A DNA stretch of 64,000 nt. Origin: CAWBOY01 sp963790585. GTDB taxonomy: Bacteria > Planctomycetota > Planctomycetia > Gemmatales > Gemmataceae. A program made the translations under genes and the position numbers. Where the stretch lies: positions 62,001 through 126,000 of the forward strand of contig CAWBOY010000003.1 of the NCBI GenBank assembly GCA_963790585.1, read 5' to 3'. Each line of letters opens with the position of its first letter. Within the stretch, counting starts at the first letter, position 1. The notes beneath the pieces were generated by a model. The model ran no database searches, had not been told where the DNA came from, and worked only from the letters and a program-made list of their open reading frames with translations. Positions 35,513 to 43,006 of this stretch are shown one piece after another.

Positions 35513-36210
35513 CTATTGGAGTTGTGGGGAATTGGTGGCGGTGGAGCATCCAAGAGGATGACCGCCCAGCCCGGAGCGTACGTTTTCTGAAATTCCGCCG
35601 GAGTCATCCACTCATACGTTCCGGGAAAGTTATTGTCCAAGACGGCGGCCCATTTCGAGTCGAGATGGGCCAGGTTGACCATGTGGGCAATTCGTTGGCC
35701 TCCATACCGGCCCGAGGGCGAAAAACTGTAGGTCACGCAAGGCATGCGACCGGTCTTGAGGGCGAGATTCAGAGTTTCCAAGTCGTCGCCTTCAACTTGA
35801 ATATAATTGGGTACAGTGGCTTGCTTCTCTTTGCAGATGCGTTGAATCATCGCATCTACTTTTTCGGGATAACCCCCGCCCGGCTTGGAGTGCATCCAGT
35901 TCCGAAAGTTCGCGAGGACATCGACACCTTGCCAACGTGCCTGGTGCGAGATCGACGTAAAGACACAGAGGCCGGCGCCATCGGACCCACCGATGTTTTT
36001 GAGATGCTGGCTGGCGGGTAGATCGCACTGGATCTCCGTACCATCCGGGGCGATTGGTCCAGCAACGTTTGCCCCCACCAACGTGAGTTTTGATAACGAG
36101 GCGGCTGAGTAAACAGGCGGGTCTGGTCCGAAGCAGATACAGGCCAACAAGGTGCCGAGCAGCAGCCAAGCCAGCGTCGCGACTTGGTGGCGGCGTAGGA
36201 AAGAATGCAT
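35509..36210 (-). CDS. Exported papain-like (C39-type) cysteine peptidase-like protein
   Basis: The protein has about 233 residues from the ATG at 36210; an in-frame ATG 45 bp upstream is possible. A signal or anchor segment (WLLLGTLLACICFG) precedes a papain-like core. GAGLCVFTSI would place the Cys at the start of a helix, and AHMVNLAHLD supplies the His with the following VLDNNF as the Asn/Asp. That order fits C39-like or transglutaminase-like folds. In this cluster it may process or cross-link a partner at the membrane (inference). It heads the three-gene operon. Confidence 0.65.
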   Translation of the reverse strand: MHSFLRRHQVATLAWLLLGTLLACICFGPDPPVYSAASLSKLTLVGANVAGPIAPDGTEIQCDLPASQHLKNIGGSDGAGLCVFTSISHQARWQGVDVLANFRNWMHSKPGGGYPEKVDAMIQRICKEKQATVPNYIQVEGDDLETLNLALKTGRMPCVTYSFSPSGRYGGQRIAHMVNLAHLDSKWAAVLDNNFPGTYEWMTPAEFQKTYAPGWAVILLDAPPPPIPHNSNR

Positions 36211-36355
36211 TGGGTTTCGCTCCGTAACAAAAAGCAAAGTGAATTGGATAAGCAAACGGTACGATACAAATGTGCGCTATTACCAGAGGAGTTTTTTCGA
36301 TAAGCTACGCGCACCCAACCTGAGCCTCACCAGGAAAATTCATTTAGGATGAGCC

Positions 36356-37570
36356 ATGATTCCTAATCATTGCATCGCTTGGACAATTCTCATTTGCTTC
36401 CTTGGTGCTGACTTCTTGAATGGTCGATGCCAAGCCTATCATGATGTGCCGAGGGCAAATGTGTATCTTCGTGGCAGCCTAAATAACGCGCGTATTCTGT
36501 TTGAGACTAAGAAGACCGGCCATGTCGCGTTTCTTGGCGGCTCGATCACCGAAATGAACGGCTATCGGCCACTCGTGGCCGACCTTCTTCAAAAGCGCTT
36601 CCCGAATACGAAATTCACTTTCACGAACGCCGGCATCGCTTCGACTTGTTCCACGACAGGCGCCTTTCGGCTGGCGAGCGACGTTCTCGACAAAGGGCCG
36701 GTCGATTTGCTGTTTGTTGAGTTCGCGGTCAATGATGACCAAGACGCCAGCCATACCCGCCTGGAATGTATTCGCGGCATGGAGGGCATCATTCGACATC
36801 TGCGCGAACACAATCCCTATGCGGACGTGGTGATCACTTACTTCGTCAATCCCTCCATACTCCAGGCCATTGAAGAGGGTAAAACTCCATTGACGATTGC
36901 CAGCCATGAAGAGGTTGCAAAGCATTACAAAATCTCGACCATCAATCTCGCCCAAGAGCTGGCCGAACGGATCAAAGCGAAAACGATGACGTGGCAACAA
37001 TATGGAGGCGTACATCCCGGCAAACCAGGAAATGAACTGTGTGCGTCATTGATCGATGACTTGCTCAAGACCGCGTGGAAGGATCCGTTGCCCTCTGGAG
37101 CTGTCCCCATCAAACATGAACTCCCCGAAAAGCCGGTTGATGCCAATAACTATGCGAATGGGCGTTTTCTCGATTCGAAGAAAGCCGTACTTGACGAGGG
37201 CTGGAAACGGGAGGTACCAGACTGGAAGAAACTACGAGGTGAGTGTAGAGAACGGTTCCGTACCATTCAAATGCTTTGTGGGGAGAAGGCGGGAAGTGAA
37301 TTGAGCATGGAGTTCAGTGGCACAGCGATCGGTGCCTATGTCTTGGCCGGCCCTGATGCTGGAATTGTCGAAGCCTCGATCGATGGTGGACTATATCAGA
37401 AAACGGACTTGTACCATCATTACAGTGGAGGCCTGCACTATCCGCGCACGGTGATTTTCGCCGCGGATTTGAAGCCGGGAACGCACACTATGAAACTTCG
37501 GATTGCCAATGAGAAAAATAAGGCAAGCCAAGGTTTCGCGGCTCGGATTGTGGCTCTTGTGGCAAATTGA
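36356..37570 (+). CDS. Exported SGNH hydrolase with C-terminal beta domain
   Basis: The protein has 404 residues. A signal peptide (about 1-27) precedes an SGNH hydrolase domain: block I FLGGSITEMNGY (Ser, about residue 65), block III-like VEFAVNDD (Asn) and block V GGVHPGKPG (His, about 220). Residues about 300-400 form a beta-sandwich-like domain ending in TMKLRIANE. The architecture resembles exported carbohydrate esterases. A strong hairpin at 37584-37618 ends the gene. Confidence 0.85.
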   Translation: MIPNHCIAWTILICFLGADFLNGRCQAYHDVPRANVYLRGSLNNARILFETKKTGHVAFLGGSITEMNGYRPLVADLLQKRFPNTKFTFTNAGIASTCSTTGAFRLASDVLDKGPVDLLFVEFAVNDDQDASHTRLECIRGMEGIIRHLREHNPYADVVITYFVNPSILQAIEEGKTPLTIASHEEVAKHYKISTINLAQELAERIKAKTMTWQQYGGVHPGKPGNELCASLIDDLLKTAWKDPLPSGAVPIKHELPEKPVDANNYANGRFLDSKKAVLDEGWKREVPDWKKLRGECRERFRTIQMLCGEKAGSELSMEFSGTAIGAYVLAGPDAGIVEASIDGGLYQKTDLYHHYSGGLHYPRTVIFAADLKPGTHTMKLRIANEKNKASQGFAARIVALVAN

Positions 37571-37583
37571 ATCGTTAAAAGAT

Positions 37584-37618
37584 ACGAGCGTCGGAGCAAC
37601 TCCGACGCTCGTATCCAT
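37584..37618 (+). terminator. Terminator-like hairpin after the SGNH hydrolase gene
   Basis: GATACGAGCGTCGGAG pairs with CTCCGACGCTCGTATC around a four-base loop. No T-run follows directly, but the family A palindrome begins two bases later. Confidence 0.7.
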
Positions 37619-37635
37619 ATTAGAGCCTATCCGAA

Positions 37636-39627
37636 GTAGAGTCGAGAAGTGGCGCGGTGGTTTAGGTCGAGTCCAGCGGTATCCGGCCCTTTCGTTGGCC
37701 GGTGCCTCAATCTCCCGGCCATGCCCCGTTTCCACTTCCCGCTCGTCGAACCGGACGGGCCCTATTAAGGCATCCGGCTCTCGGACAAGGTAACTCATGC
37801 GTTCGCTCACAAGACGCGAGGTCGCGGTCGCCCTGGAAGCCACACTAATCCCAGGTCCTCACGCAGGTAACGATCCGAATAACACTGTCGGGCCGTACCC
37901 TGCACGCGGTGCTTCCGACCCAGCCACTGACGGAGCCGTTGACAGGTGTGCGCCATCACCTGCTTCATGGCCGGGGCCGTGTTACCGAGACAAAAATAGT
38001 TCGCCCAGCCCACCAGTCGGCTGTTGACGCGAGTTATTAACGCCCGGCAAGACAACCACTGCCACGTTCGGCTGGTCTGATCGCGGATCACCTCACAGAT
38101 CCCGTGGATCTTCTTGACGGCCGGACGGGGACCGATGTAGCTACGCCCCGTCTTCGGCGACCAGTTCCGACCGAACGTGTAACCCAAAAACGAAAACGTC
38201 TCGTCCGGCAAGCGGCAAACCCGGGTCTTCGTCTCGTTCACCGTCAACCGCAGCTTCGACATCATGCGCCGCATCACCGCCTCGGCTTCAAGAGCCGTAC
38301 CACGGCAGCAGATCACAAAGTCGTCCGCATAATTGACGATACGCGCCTCAAGACGATTGGCATGCCCGTTTGTCTTCCAGCCCAGCACGAAGCGACGCAT
38401 GTAGAGATTCGCCAGCAGCGGTGAGAGCACGCCCCCTTGCGGGGTGCCGCGACCCTCGTCCTTGTTGCGAGTCGTTCGACGCTTGTCCCCACGATCTCCA
38501 AGGTCTTCCACCGGTGCCTCCAACCAGCTTTTGATCAGGGCCAGTAGTAGCCCGTCACTAAGCCGTCGGCTCACCGATGCCATTAACTCGGCGTGGGGGA
38601 TGCTATCGAAGTACCCACTCAAGTCCGCATCGACAATCTCCGTATGCCCGTTGTCTAGCAACAATTGGACCTGCTCGATCGCGTCCAGAGCGCTTCGGCC
38701 TTGCCGATAAGCAAATTGTTCCGGCTGCAAGTCCGCCTCGAAGATCGGCTCCAAGACGAGCAACACAGCCATCTGCACGACGCGGTCGCGGATCGTTGGA
38801 ATGCCCAACGGTCGCTGTTTGCCATCCGACTTCGGTATGTACACCCGTCGGACTGCTTGCGGGCGATACGCTTTGTTTCGGAGTTCTTCCGTCAGTTCAC
38901 CCAGCCAACGGTCCAGCCCGTACTCCTCGATGTCCGTGAACGTCTGGCCATCCACCCCCGCCGCGCCGTCGTTAGCGGCACAGCACAGGTACGCATGGCC
39001 CAGCACATCGGCCCGGTACACCTTGTCGTACAACGCATAGAACCGATAGGTGGGTGCTCTCTTCGCTTTGGCATGCAACGTCTCCTGGAGTTTCCGAACC
39101 GTATCGGGAGGTGTTAGGCTCATCACCAATCTCCTGGCTCTCTTTCCTTCGGACGCTGTCCTTGAACCAAGGCCCCTTCCCTCCACCGGCGTTACCCGGC
39201 TTCAGCGGTACTACGAGCCTCTCCGCCACCCCAAGCGGCCCGGCCTGTCCCTCGCGGGCGTCCGGTTGGCACTGCTGCCACCGCAGGGGGTTTCCCGTGT
39301 TGCGTTAACTTTCCTATGCCGACATGCCGTCGCCATTACCCCGGTGGCAACGCGGGTGGGGCTAAAGTCGTTCCCCCTGTATCCTCGCGTCTGCGGCCTT
39401 CCCCATCCCTTTGCTGGGTCGGCTACCACATTACCCGTTTCGAGGCCTGCTCAGCGTTCACTCACGTTACGGCCTGCCTGCTCGCGGAGTCGCTCAAACG
39501 ACCCTTTCCATCGAAGGCTTCGACAGTTTCGTTACCTCCACTGCCGCTCCGATTGCTACCGGCTGGAACGACCAGTTGCCGGGTGGGATTCGCACCCACT
39601 GAAAAGTCACGCCTTGGCACGGCGCAC
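37636..39627 (-). mobile_element. Group II intron with encoded reverse transcriptase
   Basis: On the minus strand the element begins GTGCGCCGTGCC at 39627 (consensus GUGYG) and ends CTCTAC at 37636 (consensus AY). A domain V hairpin, GAGCCGGATGCC...CCGTCCGGTTC, lies at 37748-37780 on the minus strand, followed by domain VI-like sequence. The reverse transcriptase sits in the domain IV position. It is inserted directly after the hairpin and TTT of a family A palindrome. Insertion after terminator-like hairpins is a habit of class C introns, but domain V has the AGC triad, so the class is left open. Confidence 0.92.
37807..39123 (-). CDS. ltrA: Group II intron reverse transcriptase/maturase
   Basis: The protein has about 438 residues from the ATG at 39123, which follows AGGAGATTGGTG; the frame is open to 39186. 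RT motifs in order are RRVYIPKSDGKQRPLGIPT, FAYRQGRSALDAI, VDADLSGYFDSIPH, GTPQGGVLSPLLANLYM, the catalytic YADDFVI and FSFLGYTFG. The maturase X domain contains LVGWANYF. The protein ends with no HNH endonuclease domain, as in several bacterial classes that insert into single-stranded or replicating DNA. The reading frame is intact. Confidence 0.93.
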   Translation of the reverse strand: MSLTPPDTVRKLQETLHAKAKRAPTYRFYALYDKVYRADVLGHAYLCCAANDGAAGVDGQTFTDIEEYGLDRWLGELTEELRNKAYRPQAVRRVYIPKSDGKQRPLGIPTIRDRVVQMAVLLVLEPIFEADLQPEQFAYRQGRSALDAIEQVQLLLDNGHTEIVDADLSGYFDSIPHAELMASVSRRLSDGLLLALIKSWLEAPVEDLGDRGDKRRTTRNKDEGRGTPQGGVLSPLLANLYMRRFVLGWKTNGHANRLEARIVNYADDFVICCRGTALEAEAVMRRMMSKLRLTVNETKTRVCRLPDETFSFLGYTFGRNWSPKTGRSYIGPRPAVKKIHGICEVIRDQTSRTWQWLSCRALITRVNSRLVGWANYFCLGNTAPAMKQVMAHTCQRLRQWLGRKHRVQGTARQCYSDRYLREDLGLVWLPGRPRPRVL

Positions 39628-39710
39628 AAAGGGGTCGGGTACCATTGTGCGAAGCACCCTTCGGGCCGTTCCGGCAATGGTACCCGACCCCTTTTTCGGA
39701 TAGGCTCTTA

Positions 39711-41322
39711 GTTCAAGTTTCGCACATTTTAGGGTCTGTTGGCAGCATCTCGCGGGAGAAAAAAGTTCGGCTTCCCGGCTCGGTTTGGTAACTTGGGATC
39801 ATCTACTATTCCAGGTCGCCCCGTGGCAAGGAAGCCGATCTATGGAAGTTACCGCCTCTTTCGTTGCTCTGCTACAGCATTTCGTTCCTGTTTTCACCGC
39901 CCCAACCTTTCAGACCTTCGTCGAGATCATCTCCGGCTGGGTTCTCTCTCCACGCCGCCGCTACGTCACCGACGTCATCTTCACGGGAGGCAACCTCGAC
40001 AACGGACACTGGTGCCGCTTCCATCGCTTTTTCAGTCATGCCGCCTGGGATAGGGATGTCTTGTCTTTGCACCTGGCCAAATTAGTGGCACGCGTGTTCG
40101 CCCTGGGCGCTTCCTTGTCGTGGGCCGTCGATGATACCTTGTGTCGTAAACGTGGCCTCACTGTTTACGGCGCCGGCATGCACTACGATCCCCTCATCTC
40201 CAGCCGCGCCAAACCTCTTGTTAGTTGGGGACACGATTGGGTCGTCCTCTGCCTCGTCATCGCCCACCCCTTCTGGGCACCCACCAAAGTCTTTGCCTTA
40301 CCAATCACCATGAGGTTGTATCGCAATCGCCAAGGTCTCACCAAGGGAAAAAAGAGCAAAGCCAAAGCCGCCAAGACCAAGGCCGACCCCAACCATCGCA
40401 CCCGGCCCGAACTGGCCGTCGAGCTGATTTCCTTGGTCTCTACCTGGTTTCCTCAAGACGAAATCGTCGTTACAGGCGACAGTGCCTACGGCGGCAAGAG
40501 CGTTCTGTCCCACCTACCGGCCAACGTTCATTTGATCAGCCACGTTCATCCCAAAGGCGCCCTCTATGCTCTCCCACAGCCACGTACGACAAAAGGCAAA
40601 GGGGCTCCACGAAAGAAGGGTACACGTTTGCCGAACATGGCCCAATGGGCCGACGACGCCACGCGACCCTGGACGGAACTCCACTTCGATCAGTTCGGAC
40701 TCCATGCTGTCCTACAGGTCAAAACCCAGCAAGCCTTGTACTACAAGGCTGGTGGCCAGCGTCTTTTGACCATCGTCTTGACACGTGATCTTCAAGGTAA
40801 AAGGCCCGATCAAATGTTTTACTGCACCAACCTTGACTGGGATGCCCGCCACATCCTCTCCACCTATGCGTGCCGGTGGGCCATCGAATGCACCTTCGAG
40901 AATTGCAAACAATTTTTGGGGCTGGAAGACCCTGCCAACCGCTTGCCCCTGGCCGTCCAGCGGACCGCACCGATGGCTCTGCTGCTGTATAGCCTGGTTG
41001 TCGTCTGGTTCCACCAGATGGGTCACCGCTTCCTCCAGTTTCCGTACCGCCCGTGGTATCGACGCAAACAAGAGCCTTCGTTTGCTGATCTTTTGACCAC
41101 CCTACGGCGTGTCAGTTGCCAAGAGAAAACCGACACACTGCTTCCAAAACGGTGTCGCCTAAAAACCTGGCTCACCCAGATTACCGAGCTTCTCAGCCGA
41201 GTCGGATGAGACAGCTGCTCGCCGTCTTTTTTCAACCAATCCCGGCACATGTGACTCGACGGACCGTCAAAAATCACCGGCCCCAGCGCTAGATTTACGC
41301 GCCGGAATGTGCGAAACTTGAA
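39711..41322 (+). mobile_element. IS701-family insertion sequence
   Basis: The ends are GTTCAAGTTTCGCACATT (39711-39728) and its inverted match GAATGTGCGAAACTTGAAC (41305-41323). CTTA flanks both sides (39707-39710 and 41323-41326); it fits the YTNA-type target of the family, although the right end is ambiguous by one base. The element abuts the right end of the family A palindrome. Confidence 0.85.
39842..41209 (+). CDS. IS701-family transposase
   Basis: The protein has 455 residues from the ATG at 39842 (MEVTASFVALLQHF); the frame is open from a TTG at 39785. This is the DDE_5 type: WCRFHRFFSHAAWD near the N-terminus, the first Asp in WAVDDTLCRKRG, the second in VVTGDSAYGGKSV and the Glu in CRWAIECTFENCKQFLGLEDP. 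The gene is complete, so the element may be mobile. Confidence 0.92.
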   Translation: MEVTASFVALLQHFVPVFTAPTFQTFVEIISGWVLSPRRRYVTDVIFTGGNLDNGHWCRFHRFFSHAAWDRDVLSLHLAKLVARVFALGASLSWAVDDTLCRKRGLTVYGAGMHYDPLISSRAKPLVSWGHDWVVLCLVIAHPFWAPTKVFALPITMRLYRNRQGLTKGKKSKAKAAKTKADPNHRTRPELAVELISLVSTWFPQDEIVVTGDSAYGGKSVLSHLPANVHLISHVHPKGALYALPQPRTTKGKGAPRKKGTRLPNMAQWADDATRPWTELHFDQFGLHAVLQVKTQQALYYKAGGQRLLTIVLTRDLQGKRPDQMFYCTNLDWDARHILSTYACRWAIECTFENCKQFLGLEDPANRLPLAVQRTAPMALLLYSLVVVWFHQMGHRFLQFPYRPWYRRKQEPSFADLLTTLRRVSCQEKTDTLLPKRCRLKTWLTQITELLSRVG

Positions 41323-41346
41323 CTTAGGCGATGCGAAGTTTACGGA

Positions 41347-41700
41347 TTAGCGGTGCGGATACATGCCGCGATCACCATAGCCGCGGCCGCCTTCAAAGCC
41401 GCCACCATAATAACCTTCTCGGCCATAACCGCCGTAGCCACCATACCCGACGCCGACACCAACGCCGACGCCGGGTGAGTTATAGCCCGGGCCATAACTG
41501 TACCCGGGATTAGCATATCCCGAGGAGTATGGCATCGTGTTATAGCTAGGTGTCGGATACGCGCCGTACGCGGGAACGCAGGCGGTTTCGGCGACGACCG
41601 CGCCACCCTTGTGTTTCCGATGGCATGCATCGGCTTGCTGAGGAACGAACGCCCAGATCGCGGCAATCAAGGTGATCAGTGCGATAGTCTTGCGATACAT
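41347..41700 (-). CDS. Small exported Gly/Tyr-rich protein
   Basis: The protein has 117 residues: a signal peptide (about 1-25, ending near QQADA), a short Cys-containing segment, a Pro/Tyr/Ser-rich stretch, and a low-complexity tail of GVGVGVGYGGYGG and GYG repeats. It is probably secreted and perhaps structural. The start follows AGGAGGCTTAGC (read on the minus strand), an excellent ribosome binding site. A larger protein of similar composition lies upstream at 42029-42886. The 328-bp gap between them holds one hairpin and an otherwise unremarkable AT-richer spacer. Confidence 0.7.
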   Translation of the reverse strand: MYRKTIALITLIAAIWAFVPQQADACHRKHKGGAVVAETACVPAYGAYPTPSYNTMPYSSGYANPGYSYGPGYNSPGVGVGVGVGYGGYGGYGREGYYGGGFEGGRGYGDRGMYPHR

Positions 41701-41954
41701 GCTAAGCCTCCTGAAGTTGATTTCGGTTGCATCCGCAACCGTGTCTTAAGGTAAAGGAGTTGGCTTACTATGCAACGACCGTGCCATTAAATGCGAACTA
41801 ACGCGCATCGTCAGCGGTTGCATGGAATCCCTAGGCAAAATGGGGAATTAAAAGCATTTCTTCTTTTTGTCTAGAAACAAGGTTTGTGCAGGGAAGGAAG
41901 TCGGCTTCTCATTTGTTTAACTGACTTGCCTATGTCATTGAAATAGCACGTTAT

Positions 41955-41996
41955 CGCACAAAGCCACCGTCGATCGACCCACGGTGGCTTTGTGCG
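41955..41996. terminator. Symmetric hairpin between Gly/Tyr-rich genes
   Basis: CGCACAAAGCCACCGT pairs perfectly with ACGGTGGCTTTGTGCG around a CGATCGACCC loop. It lies just after the stop of the gene at 42029 on the minus strand. The T-run is short, so it may be an RNA-processing or attenuation structure rather than a strong terminator. Confidence 0.6.
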
Positions 41997-42028
41997 TTTG
42001 AGCATATTCGCTGTCAGTCTTATGTCAA

Positions 42029-42886
42029 TCAACGGTTCGACACGTCCTGATTGCTTGTTCCCACTGACGTGAACTCCACTTGGAGCTTAGCACCCGCGAA
42101 GACGTCGATTTGTCGAGTCTTCGAGACAGTTTTGCCGTTTTCGTTCCATTGGGCCTTGAACTCGTAGGCATACTTATGGCCCGGTTGGAGCGGTGGGGAT
42201 TCGAAAAGGCGAGTGGTCCCTGTCGTGGTCGTCTCGAGACTGTTGAACCACACTTTGGCGTCGGCCGGCACTTTAACTTCGATACGAGCAACCGAATTGG
42301 TCGACATGGGCGTCGTATTTACAGTACCGTTGAAAGGAGCCGGCGTTGCATTGTTCGGTAACGGAGCGAAGCCATTCGACGAAAAGGTAGTCCCATTGTC
42401 GATGAAGGTCGCCTGTTGTATGCCTTGATCTGGGGTTGAGAGGATCGGACTAGGATTTGTGCCATAGGCGTAAGCGGGGACACCGCTATAGTCGCTTAGG
42501 GTTGGGTTGGAATAGATGTACTGGGGAGAGCTAAAAGTATCGACGTTGTCTGCGTAGACGACACCGGGGTTATAATATCCGCCGTTAGAATAACCGCCGT
42601 AGCCACCGTAGCCACCGTAACCATAGCCGCCCAGTCCGACGCCGATTCCAATTCCGGGATAGAAGCCACCGCCATAATAGCCACGATTATAGCCGCCGCC
42701 GTAATAGCCACGATTATAGCCGCCGCCGTTGTAAGAGCCGCCGCCTCGATACGTAGAGCCGCCACGGCTTCCGCCGCTACGACCGCCGCCGCCTCTTCGT
42801 TGCGCATGGGCATCCGTTGCAGCTAGACAAAGGGCGGCAACGCCGGCCAAGGATAGAATCCATTTTGAAAACATGGTGCGATACAT
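42029..42886 (-). CDS. Exported Gly/Tyr-rich protein with TIGR03000 domain
   Basis: The protein has 285 residues from the ATG at 42886, which follows an AAAGAGGTGTT site. A signal peptide ends near TDAHAQ. Residues about 28-115 are low complexity, with repeated GGGYNRGYYGGG units and a GYGGYGGYGGY run. The C-terminal 75 residues (ARIEVKVPADAKVWFN ... TRQIDVFAGAKLQVEF) match TIGR03000, a beta-sandwich domain found almost only in planctomycetes. It is probably an envelope or secreted protein. Confidence 0.85.
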   Translation of the reverse strand: MYRTMFSKWILSLAGVAALCLAATDAHAQRRGGGGRSGGSRGGSTYRGGGSYNGGGYNRGYYGGGYNRGYYGGGFYPGIGIGVGLGGYGYGGYGGYGGYSNGGYYNPGVVYADNVDTFSSPQYIYSNPTLSDYSGVPAYAYGTNPSPILSTPDQGIQQATFIDNGTTFSSNGFAPLPNNATPAPFNGTVNTTPMSTNSVARIEVKVPADAKVWFNSLETTTTGTTRLFESPPLQPGHKYAYEFKAQWNENGKTVSKTRQIDVFAGAKLQVEFTSVGTSNQDVSNR

Positions 42887-43006
42887 AATAACACCTCTTT
42901 TCGTAAACGCCTGGTTGCTCAGAGAGCAAACGTTTGACAATGGGTGAAGAGATTGTTATGCAATTGGCGCGCCAAACGCATCAAAATCAATTGATATGAG
43001 ATGCTT

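Larger units (their letters stand above)
37620..39710. repeat. Palindromic repeat family A, copy split by a group II intron
   Basis: The left piece TTAGAGCCTATCCGAA (37620-37635) and right piece AAAGGGGTCGGGTACC ... TTTTTCGGATAGGCTCTTA (39628-39710) form one continuous palindrome when the 1992 bp between them is removed. The five-base A/T run is then restored as two plus three. Relative to the copy at 384-483, the stem pairs CGGGCACC/GGTGCCCG become CGGGTACC/GGTACCCG, a compensated change. Confidence 0.88.
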
